Origin: a virus
Strand: one strand, 5' to 3'
DNA: 22,778 bases
Virus record (IMG/VR): IMGVR_UViG_3300030090_003797
Span: 1,649-24,426 of that record
Part shown: one piece after another, positions 1 through 6,250 of the stretch
Layout of the letters: each line of letters starts with the position of its first letter
Numbering within the stretch: the first letter of the stretch is position 1
Made by a program: the position numbers and the translations under genes
Notes under the pieces: generated by a model
Database searches by the model: none
What the model saw: the letters and a program-made list of their open reading frames with translations, nothing else
Told to the model about the DNA's origin: nothing

Positions 1-131
1 ATATCATTGTGAATAATATACTCACAGATATCATCTATGTTCATGAGATTTAAACCATCCCTAGAAGGCTTAAAATTTGATGGGATAGTGGAACCTACGA
101 GTCCACTTCCTCCAGTGACTAAAGTTTTCAT
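1..131 (-). CDS. fcl: GDP-L-fucose synthase-like NAD(P)-dependent epimerase/reductase (N-terminal fragment, cut by window edge)
   Basis: Only the first 43 codons are inside the window. They begin MKTLVTGGSGLVGS, a Rossmann-fold TGxxGxxG dinucleotide-binding motif at the very N-terminus, as in extended short-chain dehydrogenases. The following SRDGLNLMNIDDICEYI segment matches the position and pattern of the R-x-x-D-L-N-L-x-D stretch of GDP-L-fucose synthase, which converts GDP-4-keto-6-deoxymannose to GDP-L-fucose in the cytoplasm. The ATG lies 2 nt after the gp45 stop, and a GAGG ribosome site falls within the last codons of gp45, so the gene is translationally coupled to the clamp. In phage T4 the clamp gene is followed by clamp-loader genes, so a sugar-nucleotide enzyme here is a departure. 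The family is well supported; the exact substrate cannot be settled without the catalytic SxnYxxxK region. Confidence 0.72.
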   Translation of the reverse strand, partial: MKTLVTGGSGLVGSTIPSNFKPSRDGLNLMNIDDICEYIIHND

Positions 132-133
132 GT

Positions 134-829
134 TTAGACCTCAGTGAATGTTGAATCGTTTTCAAGTGCAATGTAATACACTAAATCAGTTGATTGATGA
201 GAAAATTTACTAACAACAGACTTAGAAACTGATACATCATAATCGCCAGCAAGAAGTCTTATGTTTTCCATCTTGAGATAGAATTCAAAGTTAGCATCAA
301 TTTCATTGTCGCCGACAACTAGAGCGAATTGATTTGATGTCGCACTCTTTTTATCCAGAACAACCAATTCGATTTCATTATTATCATTAGATCGAATGCA
401 AAGATCTGGAAGTTGAAGAACTGAAGCTGCTCTCTGTAAAGACACAAAATTATCCTCTGTTATAGAGAAATCTACAACCGCTTCAGGCATCTTGACATCT
501 TTTGTTAGTGTAGATAGGAGTCTAGGTTCAGAATAATAATAAGCTACTCTTGCACCATCTCCTCCTTCGATATAAACACACTTCTCATCAAAAGTAAATT
601 CAGGATCATTGAAAAGAGAAATGGTTCCTAGAAACTTATTCAAATCCCAGATCCCAAATTCTACAGGGAAATCTTCCTTTACCGTTGCCTTGGCAACTAC
701 ATTCTTTGCAGGTGTGATTGTGTTAATTTCATTTCCGGGCTTAACCAACAAGTTACTGTTGTGTCCAGAAAAGTTTTTAAGAATTGAAAGCGTATCTTTC
801 GATAGTTTCACTTTAGTCGCAGTAATCAT
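134..829 (-). CDS. gp45: DNA polymerase sliding clamp (gp45)
   Basis: This 231-aa protein is the T4-type trimeric sliding clamp that tethers gp43 DNA polymerase to DNA and, in T4, activates late transcription through gp55 and gp33. The N-terminal KLSKDTLSILKNFSGHNSNLL corresponds to T4 gp45 KLSKDTTALLKNFATINSGI. The internal IWDLNKFLGTISLFNDPE matches T4 IYDLNGFLGILSLVNDD, and the C-terminal YYIALENDST matches YVVALEADST. Length is close to T4 gp45 (228 aa). The ATG has a CGGAGA ribosome site 8 nt upstream. It follows a 59-aa basic protein and precedes a GDP-fucose synthase-like gene by 2 nt. Identification is firm from several collinear motifs. Confidence 0.96.
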   Translation of the reverse strand: MITATKVKLSKDTLSILKNFSGHNSNLLVKPGNEINTITPAKNVVAKATVKEDFPVEFGIWDLNKFLGTISLFNDPEFTFDEKCVYIEGGDGARVAYYYSEPRLLSTLTKDVKMPEAVVDFSITEDNFVSLQRAASVLQLPDLCIRSNDNNEIELVVLDKKSATSNQFALVVGDNEIDANFEFYLKMENIRLLAGDYDVSVSKSVVSKFSHQSTDLVYYIALENDSTFTEV

Positions 830-844
830 AATATAGTCTCCGTT

Positions 845-1024
845 TCATTCTTCAAAGTGATCAACATATGTTTCCGAGTCTAGATTGCCTCTAGCAACTT
901 CGTCTAACCACTTTTTTTCATTGTGACGACGAGTTCTTCTCTTCTCTTTCCTTGTCCCTTTTCCCTTAACATCTTCATAATCTTCATATTGATTATAGTT
1001 ATTATTCTGTTTTTTCTTTGGCAT
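845..1024 (-). CDS. Small basic protein with acidic C-terminus, unknown function
   Basis: A 59-codon reading frame fills the gap between RNase H and gp45. It starts MPKKKQNNNYNQYEDYED, continues with a strongly basic block (KGKGTRKEKRRTRRHNEKK, residues 21-38), and ends in a hydrophobic-acidic tail (ETYVDHFEE). The ATG follows the RNase H stop by 5 nt, and a GAGGAG sequence inside the end of RNase H lies about 11 nt upstream. The stop is 15 nt before the gp45 start, so it fits an operon without gaps. The charge pattern suggests nucleic-acid binding. The short acidic tail loosely recalls the C-terminal clamp-binding tails of T4 gp33 and gp55, but that is only inference. I do not recognise a named family. 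Confidence 0.7.
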   Translation of the reverse strand: MPKKKQNNNYNQYEDYEDVKGKGTRKEKRRTRRHNEKKWLDEVARGNLDSETYVDHFEE

Positions 1025-1029
1025 CGAAA

Positions 1030-1860
1030 CTAAAACTCCTCTATGTTAGACATTAAATTTTTTAACTTATTTGTTATGAAATAATTTAGTATGTTACTTC
1101 TCTTTCCCACAGGTTCTTTTTCATACTCTGTAAGTATAGCAGATTCATATTGTTTAGGTAAACTATTTAGATCAATTAGACTTTGGTTTCTTTTCCATTT
1201 ATCTGTTCCTGTCCATTCGGACAGATTCTCTTTGATGCTCCCTATCTTTTTCTTTCCGCATGGGTTTTGTCTTTTATCTTGTATAAGGAAAACATCATCA
1301 TCTGATAGAATATTTGGAATACCGTCTGATGAATCTCCTTTGATTATGTGATCTGTTAGAAACTCTTCAGGATTTTCACAGGAAAGAAAATCTTTTCTAA
1401 CAGGACTATACTGATCTACATTTTCATATCTCTGTAGTTGTTGGAAATCTTTATCACTGGATATGATTAGTATTTTTTCGTTGCGATTGTGTTTACATAT
1501 GACAGAAATAATATCATCTGCCTCTGTTCTATCCACTGTGATGTTTTTGTATGGAAAAATTTCTTTTACTTCTTCTCGAATCTTTGTCATGCTATTGAAG
1601 ATAGAACTCCAATCTAAATCGGAGTCCTTGATCTTTGCCTTTCTACTATGCTTGTAGTGTGGGAAAATATCCTTCCTCCAATAATTTTTCGAGTCATTGC
1701 ATATAACAAGTTCTCCGTACTTAGAACCGAATTTATTTCTATAGAAACGATATGTATTGAGAGTCATATGTCTTAGATAATCTTCGTCCACTATTGAAGA
1801 TCTTTTGATTGATTGGAAGACATTTGCAAAAAGTATTTGATTGTTATCTAAAAGAATAAT
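1030..1860 (-). CDS. rnh: RNase H, FEN1-family 5'-3' exonuclease (T4 rnh type), probable AUU start
   Basis: This enzyme removes RNA primers and adjacent DNA from lagging-strand fragments. Motifs align with T4 RNase H: NYWRKDIFPHYK matches YWRRDFAYYYK, then TEADDI, LIISSDKDFQQL (T4 LIISSDGDFTQL), and IIKGDSSDGIPN (T4 ILKGDKKDNVAS); both proteins end in IEEF/INEF. The first GTG in frame is at 1791, but starting there would delete ILLDNNQ, the counterpart of T4 CLIDFSQ, which holds the first metal-binding Asp. Upstream of it, back to an in-frame TGA at 1888-1890, there is no ATG, GTG or TTG. An AGGAG site at 1869-1873 lies 8 nt before an ATT codon at 1858-1860, which I take as the start, giving 276 aa. 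The AGGAG overlaps the stop of the preceding gene. The family is certain; the start codon is inferred. Confidence 0.9.
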   Translation of the reverse strand: MILLDNNQILFANVFQSIKRSSIVDEDYLRHMTLNTYRFYRNKFGSKYGELVICNDSKNYWRKDIFPHYKHSRKAKIKDSDLDWSSIFNSMTKIREEVKEIFPYKNITVDRTEADDIISVICKHNRNEKILIISSDKDFQQLQRYENVDQYSPVRKDFLSCENPEEFLTDHIIKGDSSDGIPNILSDDDVFLIQDKRQNPCGKKKIGSIKENLSEWTGTDKWKRNQSLIDLNSLPKQYESAILTEYEKEPVGKRSNILNYFITNKLKNLMSNIEEF

Positions 1861-1868
1861 TTTTAAAA

Positions 1869-1873
1869 CTCCT
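1869..1873 (-). promoter_or_regulatory. Ribosome binding site deciding an AUU start for RNase H
   Basis: AGGAG overlaps the TAG stop of the upstream gene (1872-1874) and lies 8 nt before the ATT at 1858-1860. No canonical start codon exists between the upstream in-frame TGA and the catalytic Asp codon, so this site argues for a rare AUU initiation. Confidence 0.6.
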
Positions 1874-2432
1874 AAAAACCACTTTCTTCATAACCAACTG
1901 TATTATCCGGCAAATCAATAGGGCTCCAAGCACTACAATCTGGATGAGAATAATTAGAAGGAACACACCCCGAAACCGTTTCGGAAGCTATGTATGTTTT
2001 ACCATCATAGTATACCACATCACTTGATTCATAGCGAATCATATTTCCGTTTTCGTCCTTCATTCTAAATTTGCCACGCATGTTTAAATTTTTTTCTTGA
2101 CCGAATTGACTGCCGGTGCTTTGTGTTTCAGTAACTCCTGTTAGAGTATCAAGCTCCTCTCTAACATAAGAGTCTAATAAAAGAAACGCCATTGTCAGAT
2201 TGCTTAATCCAATTTGACTTATTGGGTCAAAAGAAAAACTAGGATTTTCCAAATAAGATAATGTCCGTCGAGACTTAGTTCTAATCGAAAGAACTTTAGC
2301 CACTGTTCCATATGTGTAATATGCATGAACTACCTGTTCTAAAACCGTGTCTGGAACAGATCTTAGTTTACCAGATGCTTGGTTGGTTTTTATGTAGTCC
2401 AACTCTCGTACATATTTTCTTTTATTTGACAC
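1872..2432 (-). CDS. Unknown protein with a possible C-terminal carbohydrate-binding-like module
   Basis: The 186-aa product is not one I can name. It begins at a GTG overlapping the end of the preceding gene by 11 nt; the only ATG near the start is out of frame. The N-terminal two thirds are mixed, with a SYLENPSFSFDPISQIGLSNL stretch and a hydrophobic helix-like NLTMAFLLLDSYV. The last 60 residues (DVVYYDGKTYIASETVSG...CSAWSPIDLP) resemble the short beta modules of the CBM5/12 type, in which a Y-x-G-x-x-Y strand pair precedes a conserved Trp-x-Pro. Such modules occur in virion fibres and hydrolases. It carries two Cys in the C-terminal module and no signal peptide. The module call is inference from pattern only. 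Confidence 0.75.
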   Translation of the reverse strand: MSNKRKYVRELDYIKTNQASGKLRSVPDTVLEQVVHAYYTYGTVAKVLSIRTKSRRTLSYLENPSFSFDPISQIGLSNLTMAFLLLDSYVREELDTLTGVTETQSTGSQFGQEKNLNMRGKFRMKDENGNMIRYESSDVVYYDGKTYIASETVSGCVPSNYSHPDCSAWSPIDLPDNTVGYEESGF

Positions 2433-2772
2433 TAGACTTCTCTTTTTTTATTACTGCATCTTTTACCTTATTTAAATGAATATCGGCGAATGATCTCATC
2501 CATTTCCTGTCTTCTTTATTTCTGTTGCTTTGATAGAAGAATGCTTTATCTACAACGAACTCATATATTCTTTTTTTATCTAGGTAAAATTGAACCCTTA
2601 GATCCAACCCTCTTTGAAAGATACCATATTCTGCTTTCGGGGCTAGTTTGTAAACCCTTAGAGATAATCTATCTGTCAATAAAGAAAAACCAGACTTTAA
2701 ATATTGTTCATACGATAGGTTGGAAGTTTCACTCAAACCACTTTTGTTAATTATTTTTTTTGTTCTTGGCAT
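2422..2772 (-). CDS. Hypothetical protein, 116 aa
   Basis: The ATG is 7 nt downstream of the glutamine synthetase stop, without a strong ribosome site, and the end overlaps the next gene by 11 nt. The product is basic and aromatic-rich (KRIYEFVVDKAFFYQ, RKWMRSFADIHLNKVKDAVIKK). It has no transmembrane segment or recognisable catalytic motif. The predicted character is alternating strands then a C-terminal amphipathic helix. I recognise no family. Tight spacing on both sides supports it as a real gene in the accessory operon. Confidence 0.7.
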   Translation of the reverse strand: MPRTKKIINKSGLSETSNLSYEQYLKSGFSLLTDRLSLRVYKLAPKAEYGIFQRGLDLRVQFYLDKKRIYEFVVDKAFFYQSNRNKEDRKWMRSFADIHLNKVKDAVIKKEKSSVK

Positions 2773-2779
2773 TTTATTT

Positions 2780-4207
2780 CTACGCTTCGGTTAGAATACT
2801 TTCCTCTGCACTTTTAACTACTTCTCTTAAATTAAGCAACGCTTCATATGGATCAATGTTAGCACCAGGCCTTCTATCTTCAAGATAATTTCCTGTTGTT
2901 GGAATTCTTATTGATGCACTCCTATCAGACTTTCCATAAGTAAATTCATCTATATTTGATGTTTCATTTTTGCCGGTTAGTCTTTTATCATTGTCATAAC
3001 CATAAACAGATATTGCCTTTTCGTGATTTAAAGCAAGTGTTTCAATCATAGAATCAATATATTCTGTTTCAAATTCTTCTCTCATCTTTGCAGTTGAAAA
3101 ATTAATATGACAACCTGAACCATTGTGATCTCCTGAAATTGGTTTAGGATCAAATGATACATCTAGTCCTCTTGATTCGCAAATCTTATACAATAGGAAT
3201 CTACTGATCCACAGGTCATCTGCGGCTTTCATTACATTTGTTATTGCTGTTTGATATTCCCACTGTGATTTCAACACTTCTGCATTATACCCAGTCAAAG
3301 CAATACCCAGTTGGTAGCACATCTTCGCATGAGCATCAACAAGATTTCTAAGAGATCCTGCCTGTCCTCCTAACCCGCAATAGTATTCACCTTCTTTTGT
3401 AGGCTCTAAAATATTTGAAGGGGTTTCACTTCCTTCCCATCCAGCAGGAACATTAAACTTTTCATTCCAGAAAACAAATTCCTGTTCAAATGAAACTCTC
3501 ACATCATCCTTTTCGATTGTGTCAACATAAGTCCTTAGCTTATGACGAGAATTTGATTCATGAGGTGTTCCGTCTGTGTTGTAAACTTCACAAAATACAA
3601 ACATAGACATCTGTGAATTTTGCTGTGTCATCTCCATCACATTAGGATAAATCTTGACTGGCTTTAGAATCAGATCACTATCTTCGGTAGTTGCCTGAGA
3701 CGTACTAGAACCATCAAATGACCACTCTGGAGTCTTCTCAAAAATTTGTTGGTTCATGTTTGCACCGGGATTGTCTGCACTAGGCTCCATCAGGTGAAGA
3801 ATTTCATACCTTACCTTTGATCTCAACTTCCTTGATTTGCCTCCATCCAACCAGATGTATTCAAGTTTAACTCTCTTTGGAGCAGGTCTAGATGGGGGAG
3901 CAGTTGGTTTACGCTCAGGTTCAGGCATTTTTTCACCCTTTGCCCAATTCACTAATTGTTCCTTTGGTCTGAAACCACAAACCGAGTTTCCAGATTCAGC
4001 ATCAATAAACAAAGGAGTTCCACATTGTAGATTGTGCTTAGACTTTATTTGAGAAGCCTTTGCCATCTCTTCAGAATTTGTAATATTGAGTGTGGTTATC
4101 TTGTGACCTTCTTTCACAAGTTCCTCAACTACTGGATCGGCTTTCTTGCACCACCCACAATTAGGATTCATAATATAAAGAAGATCAGTCTTTTTCTTTT
4201 TTGCCAT
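2780..4207 (-). CDS. Thioredoxin/glutaredoxin-like domain fused to type II glutamine synthetase
   Basis: The 475-aa product has two parts. Residues 1-93 form a thioredoxin/glutaredoxin-like domain: beta strand LLYIMNPN, active site C17-G-W-C20, and a cis-Pro loop CGTPLF (P65). A Pro-rich linker (about 95-112) leads to a full type II (eukaryote-like) glutamine synthetase, which makes glutamine from glutamate, ammonia and ATP in the cytoplasm. Landmarks are EYIWLDG, PEWSFDGSST (162-169 region, ammonium-site Asp at D165), FEQEF (E241, E243), NAEVLKSQWEYQ (E310, E317), GSGCHINFS (H367), NETSNI (E415), RSASIRIP (R429, R434) and YLEDRRP (E443, R445). These match human E134, E136, E196, E203, H253, E305, R319, R324, E338 and R340. 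An AAAGGA site 8 nt before ATG 4207 favours this start over a TTG two codons upstream. It follows the methyltransferase stop by 2 nt. The activity is inferred from intact residues. Confidence 0.93.
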   Translation of the reverse strand: MAKKKKTDLLYIMNPNCGWCKKADPVVEELVKEGHKITTLNITNSEEMAKASQIKSKHNLQCGTPLFIDAESGNSVCGFRPKEQLVNWAKGEKMPEPERKPTAPPSRPAPKRVKLEYIWLDGGKSRKLRSKVRYEILHLMEPSADNPGANMNQQIFEKTPEWSFDGSSTSQATTEDSDLILKPVKIYPNVMEMTQQNSQMSMFVFCEVYNTDGTPHESNSRHKLRTYVDTIEKDDVRVSFEQEFVFWNEKFNVPAGWEGSETPSNILEPTKEGEYYCGLGGQAGSLRNLVDAHAKMCYQLGIALTGYNAEVLKSQWEYQTAITNVMKAADDLWISRFLLYKICESRGLDVSFDPKPISGDHNGSGCHINFSTAKMREEFETEYIDSMIETLALNHEKAISVYGYDNDKRLTGKNETSNIDEFTYGKSDRSASIRIPTTGNYLEDRRPGANIDPYEALLNLREVVKSAEESILTEA

Positions 4208-4209
4208 TT

Positions 4210-5814
4210 TCAAGTTCCTTTATAAAAAACAAATACTGGTTCGTATTTTAAGTATTTCTCATTCACCTTACAGAAATTTTTACACTTGGGCTTTCCGTCT
4301 TCTCCCACTCTATTTTGTCCCGGCATTCCTTCGAGTCCCATCTTCAAAGTATATTTATACATCATACCTAGAGATTCTAATATGTCAATACTATCCTGTT
4401 CTATCGGTAGATATTTGCCACTCACTAAAACGTCGGCTACATTCCACAATAAATATCTATCATTCTTTAACCACTCCACACAAGTTGTTAATGTTGGTCG
4501 AAGAAAACCTTCTTTCCATGATTCATATGATGATCCATATTTTTTGTACGATTGATTTTCATCTTCTGAGTACGCTTCCCTGTTGAAATAGGGTGGCGAT
4601 GTAAAAATAAGATCTGTTTTCCCTTTATATGGTTGGAAATCAGAGTGCTTGCCAATCTCCTCCGAACCCTCTTTGAAAATATGGTAAGAGTTTGTTTCGG
4701 AAAAGAATGGATTTCCACGATAAGTTTTGGTATTGTAGAAATCAGCAAGAGACTCATACTTACTGTAAGAATCACCATCAATAAAATTATCAGGATTTGG
4801 GTCAGTGCCAACATAATGAATCCGACGATCATCCCGACAGCCCATAGCACCGAGTATGCGGCCGCCCCACCCACTCGACGGGTCATATATGATAATGCGT
4901 TCTTGATCTTTAATGTCTTCTGTGAATCTCTCATACAAATATTTCGCAGTCATTGGCGGAAAGTTTACCGCAGGTTGAATATATCCTATCCTAAAAGACT
5001 TAAAAGCAGCGGGGAATACCTTTCTCCCTTTCTTATATATGCGGATTGCATACAGTTTATCATCAGACATTGAAGAAATATCAAAAGTGGAGTAATGGCG
5101 GTATTCCATTTTATCTTTCCACTTCTCTACCTGATCCTTTGTTAACTGAAGAATATCATCCTGCTCCAACTGAAAATATCCAGTGTTTGCTCCGTCTCGA
5201 ATCTTCACCTGTTCGAGTAGGAAATCATACCCTCGAAATATGTTTGGATTGTTAAAGAATGCTTCCATCCATTCATCTCCACTGCCCACATCCACAACAG
5301 CATATTTCTTATCATGCTTGATCGCGGAAAGTGCATGAGTGTAAAATGAATCACGACGAAGATGACGCATCGCTCCCTTTACAACCTGATCCAATCTCTT
5401 ATCATCGGCTACCAGATCGTAGATAGAATATCCATTATCTTTTTCGGTGTAGTTGATTCTCGTCTTGAACATGTTTGAGAACCATTGATCAACTTCTACT
5501 CCAAGACGAGACTTGTTGATGATTACATCATCGTCCATGTCAGACAGTTCATCGGTGTGTGTGAATTTATGAACTGGATACTCGGCAATCTTATTGAAAG
5601 AATCAATGATGTCTTGTTCATCTTTGCCGGTTCGTGGAGGACAGCCGTAAGTGTCCCATGCTTGTTTCACTGCCTTACGCATTTCGATAACCCATTCACG
5701 AAACTCGTCTGGAGTCATCTCAAGTAAATCTTCAAAGTTACAATTCACATGCGAATCGATCACATGGTTGTTGCGTTCATAGTATGGTTTTATTTGTGAC
5801 ATAACAGAAGACAT
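4210..5814 (-). CDS. Amino-DNA methyltransferase (N4-cytosine or N6-adenine type) with a long unassigned N-terminal region
   Basis: The 534-aa protein has its methyltransferase core in the C-terminal 230 residues. The AdoMet-binding motif I is DPSSGWGGR (311-319), followed by a motif II-like GTDPNP (336-341), and the catalytic motif IV TSPPYFN (405-411). The SPPY form is typical of exocyclic-amine methylation. Motif I precedes IV, and the region after IV (SYESWKEGFLRP...LLWNVADV) fits the rest of the fold. Residues 1-300 have no domain I can name; they include an isolated VVDVGSGDEW that looks superficially like another AdoMet loop. The start overlaps the GNAT gene by 38 nt; ATG at 5802 (M5) is an alternative and neither has a clear ribosome site. 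It may protect phage DNA from restriction or form part of a modification pathway. No cognate nuclease is present. Confidence 0.88.
   Translation of the reverse strand: MSSVMSQIKPYYERNNHVIDSHVNCNFEDLLEMTPDEFREWVIEMRKAVKQAWDTYGCPPRTGKDEQDIIDSFNKIAEYPVHKFTHTDELSDMDDDVIINKSRLGVEVDQWFSNMFKTRINYTEKDNGYSIYDLVADDKRLDQVVKGAMRHLRRDSFYTHALSAIKHDKKYAVVDVGSGDEWMEAFFNNPNIFRGYDFLLEQVKIRDGANTGYFQLEQDDILQLTKDQVEKWKDKMEYRHYSTFDISSMSDDKLYAIRIYKKGRKVFPAAFKSFRIGYIQPAVNFPPMTAKYLYERFTEDIKDQERIIIYDPSSGWGGRILGAMGCRDDRRIHYVGTDPNPDNFIDGDSYSKYESLADFYNTKTYRGNPFFSETNSYHIFKEGSEEIGKHSDFQPYKGKTDLIFTSPPYFNREAYSEDENQSYKKYGSSYESWKEGFLRPTLTTCVEWLKNDRYLLWNVADVLVSGKYLPIEQDSIDILESLGMMYKYTLKMGLEGMPGQNRVGEDGKPKCKNFCKVNEKYLKYEPVFVFYKGT
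4216..4221 (-). promoter_or_regulatory. Ribosome binding site for the redox-glutamine synthetase gene
   Basis: AAAGGA lies inside the last codons of the methyltransferase gene, 8 nt before ATG 4205-4207. That spacing selects ATG over the in-frame TTG at 4211-4213, which would be only 2 nt from the site. Confidence 0.65.
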
Positions 5815-6250
5815 ATCCGGGTAGTTTTCCTTTCATCCAATGCACGGTTCCAACATTTTCGAAATTCATCTTTTCATAAAAGCGTACGGCACGATCATTG
5901 TTTTGACGAACAGTTAACCATACTCTTTTACCATGACAATTCTCTTCGAGAAATCTTTGCACGATCTCCTTGCTCTTGCCGTTACTTGGATTTGCATTTG
6001 CAAGTTGATGTATCATAACATCACCCTTGGAGGCTTTCAACTCTAAATTCTCATAAGACGTTCCTACTTTATTTTTTCTTTGGTAGATTGTGTAGGTGAT
6101 GGCGACATCATCTTCATAGATGCATCTATCTGATTTAACCTTGCGAGTAAGATAATCAAATCGTAGATGTGGAAATATATCTTTATACAACCGAAAGGTA
6201 TCGTATATTTCTTTTATTTGAGATTCAGTGCCATGTTTTACAAGCATCAC
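5777..6250 (-). CDS. GNAT-fold N-acyltransferase
   Basis: The 157-aa protein shows the late GNAT core: a strand HQLANANPSNGKSKEIV whose NGKS replaces the usual R/Q-x-x-G-x-G/A pyrophosphate loop, then VWLTVRQNNDRAVRFYEKMNFENVG, the typical motif B in which an Asn-x-x-Ala-x-x-x-Tyr helix follows the strand. Such enzymes transfer an acyl group from acyl-CoA to an amine. It starts in a 4-nt ATGA overlap with gp46 and its 3' end overlaps the DNA methyltransferase start by 38 nt, an arrangement suggesting coordinated synthesis. The substrate is unknown. The Mom DNA-modifying enzyme of phage Mu has a GNAT-like fold, which makes DNA or a modified base a possible substrate beside proteins or small amines, but nothing in the sequence decides this. 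Confidence 0.82.
   Translation of the reverse strand: MMLVKHGTESQIKEIYDTFRLYKDIFPHLRFDYLTRKVKSDRCIYEDDVAITYTIYQRKNKVGTSYENLELKASKGDVMIHQLANANPSNGKSKEIVQRFLEENCHGKRVWLTVRQNNDRAVRFYEKMNFENVGTVHWMKGKLPGYVFCYVTNKTIL

Noticed and set aside
4211-4213. TTG as start of the redox-glutamine synthetase gene
   Set aside because: The AAAGGA ribosome site is only 2 nt from it but 8 nt from ATG 4205-4207.
4488-4934. 148-codon minus-strand frame with hydrophobic membrane-like sequence
   Set aside because: It lies wholly inside the methyltransferase gene in another frame, lacks a ribosome site, and the main frame carries clear catalytic motifs there.
5259-5300. Second AdoMet-binding motif (VVDVGSGDEW) in the methyltransferase N-terminal half
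   Set aside because: No matching downstream catalytic motif belongs to it, while DPSSGWGG and TSPPY form a complete core later; kept only as a point for structure prediction.
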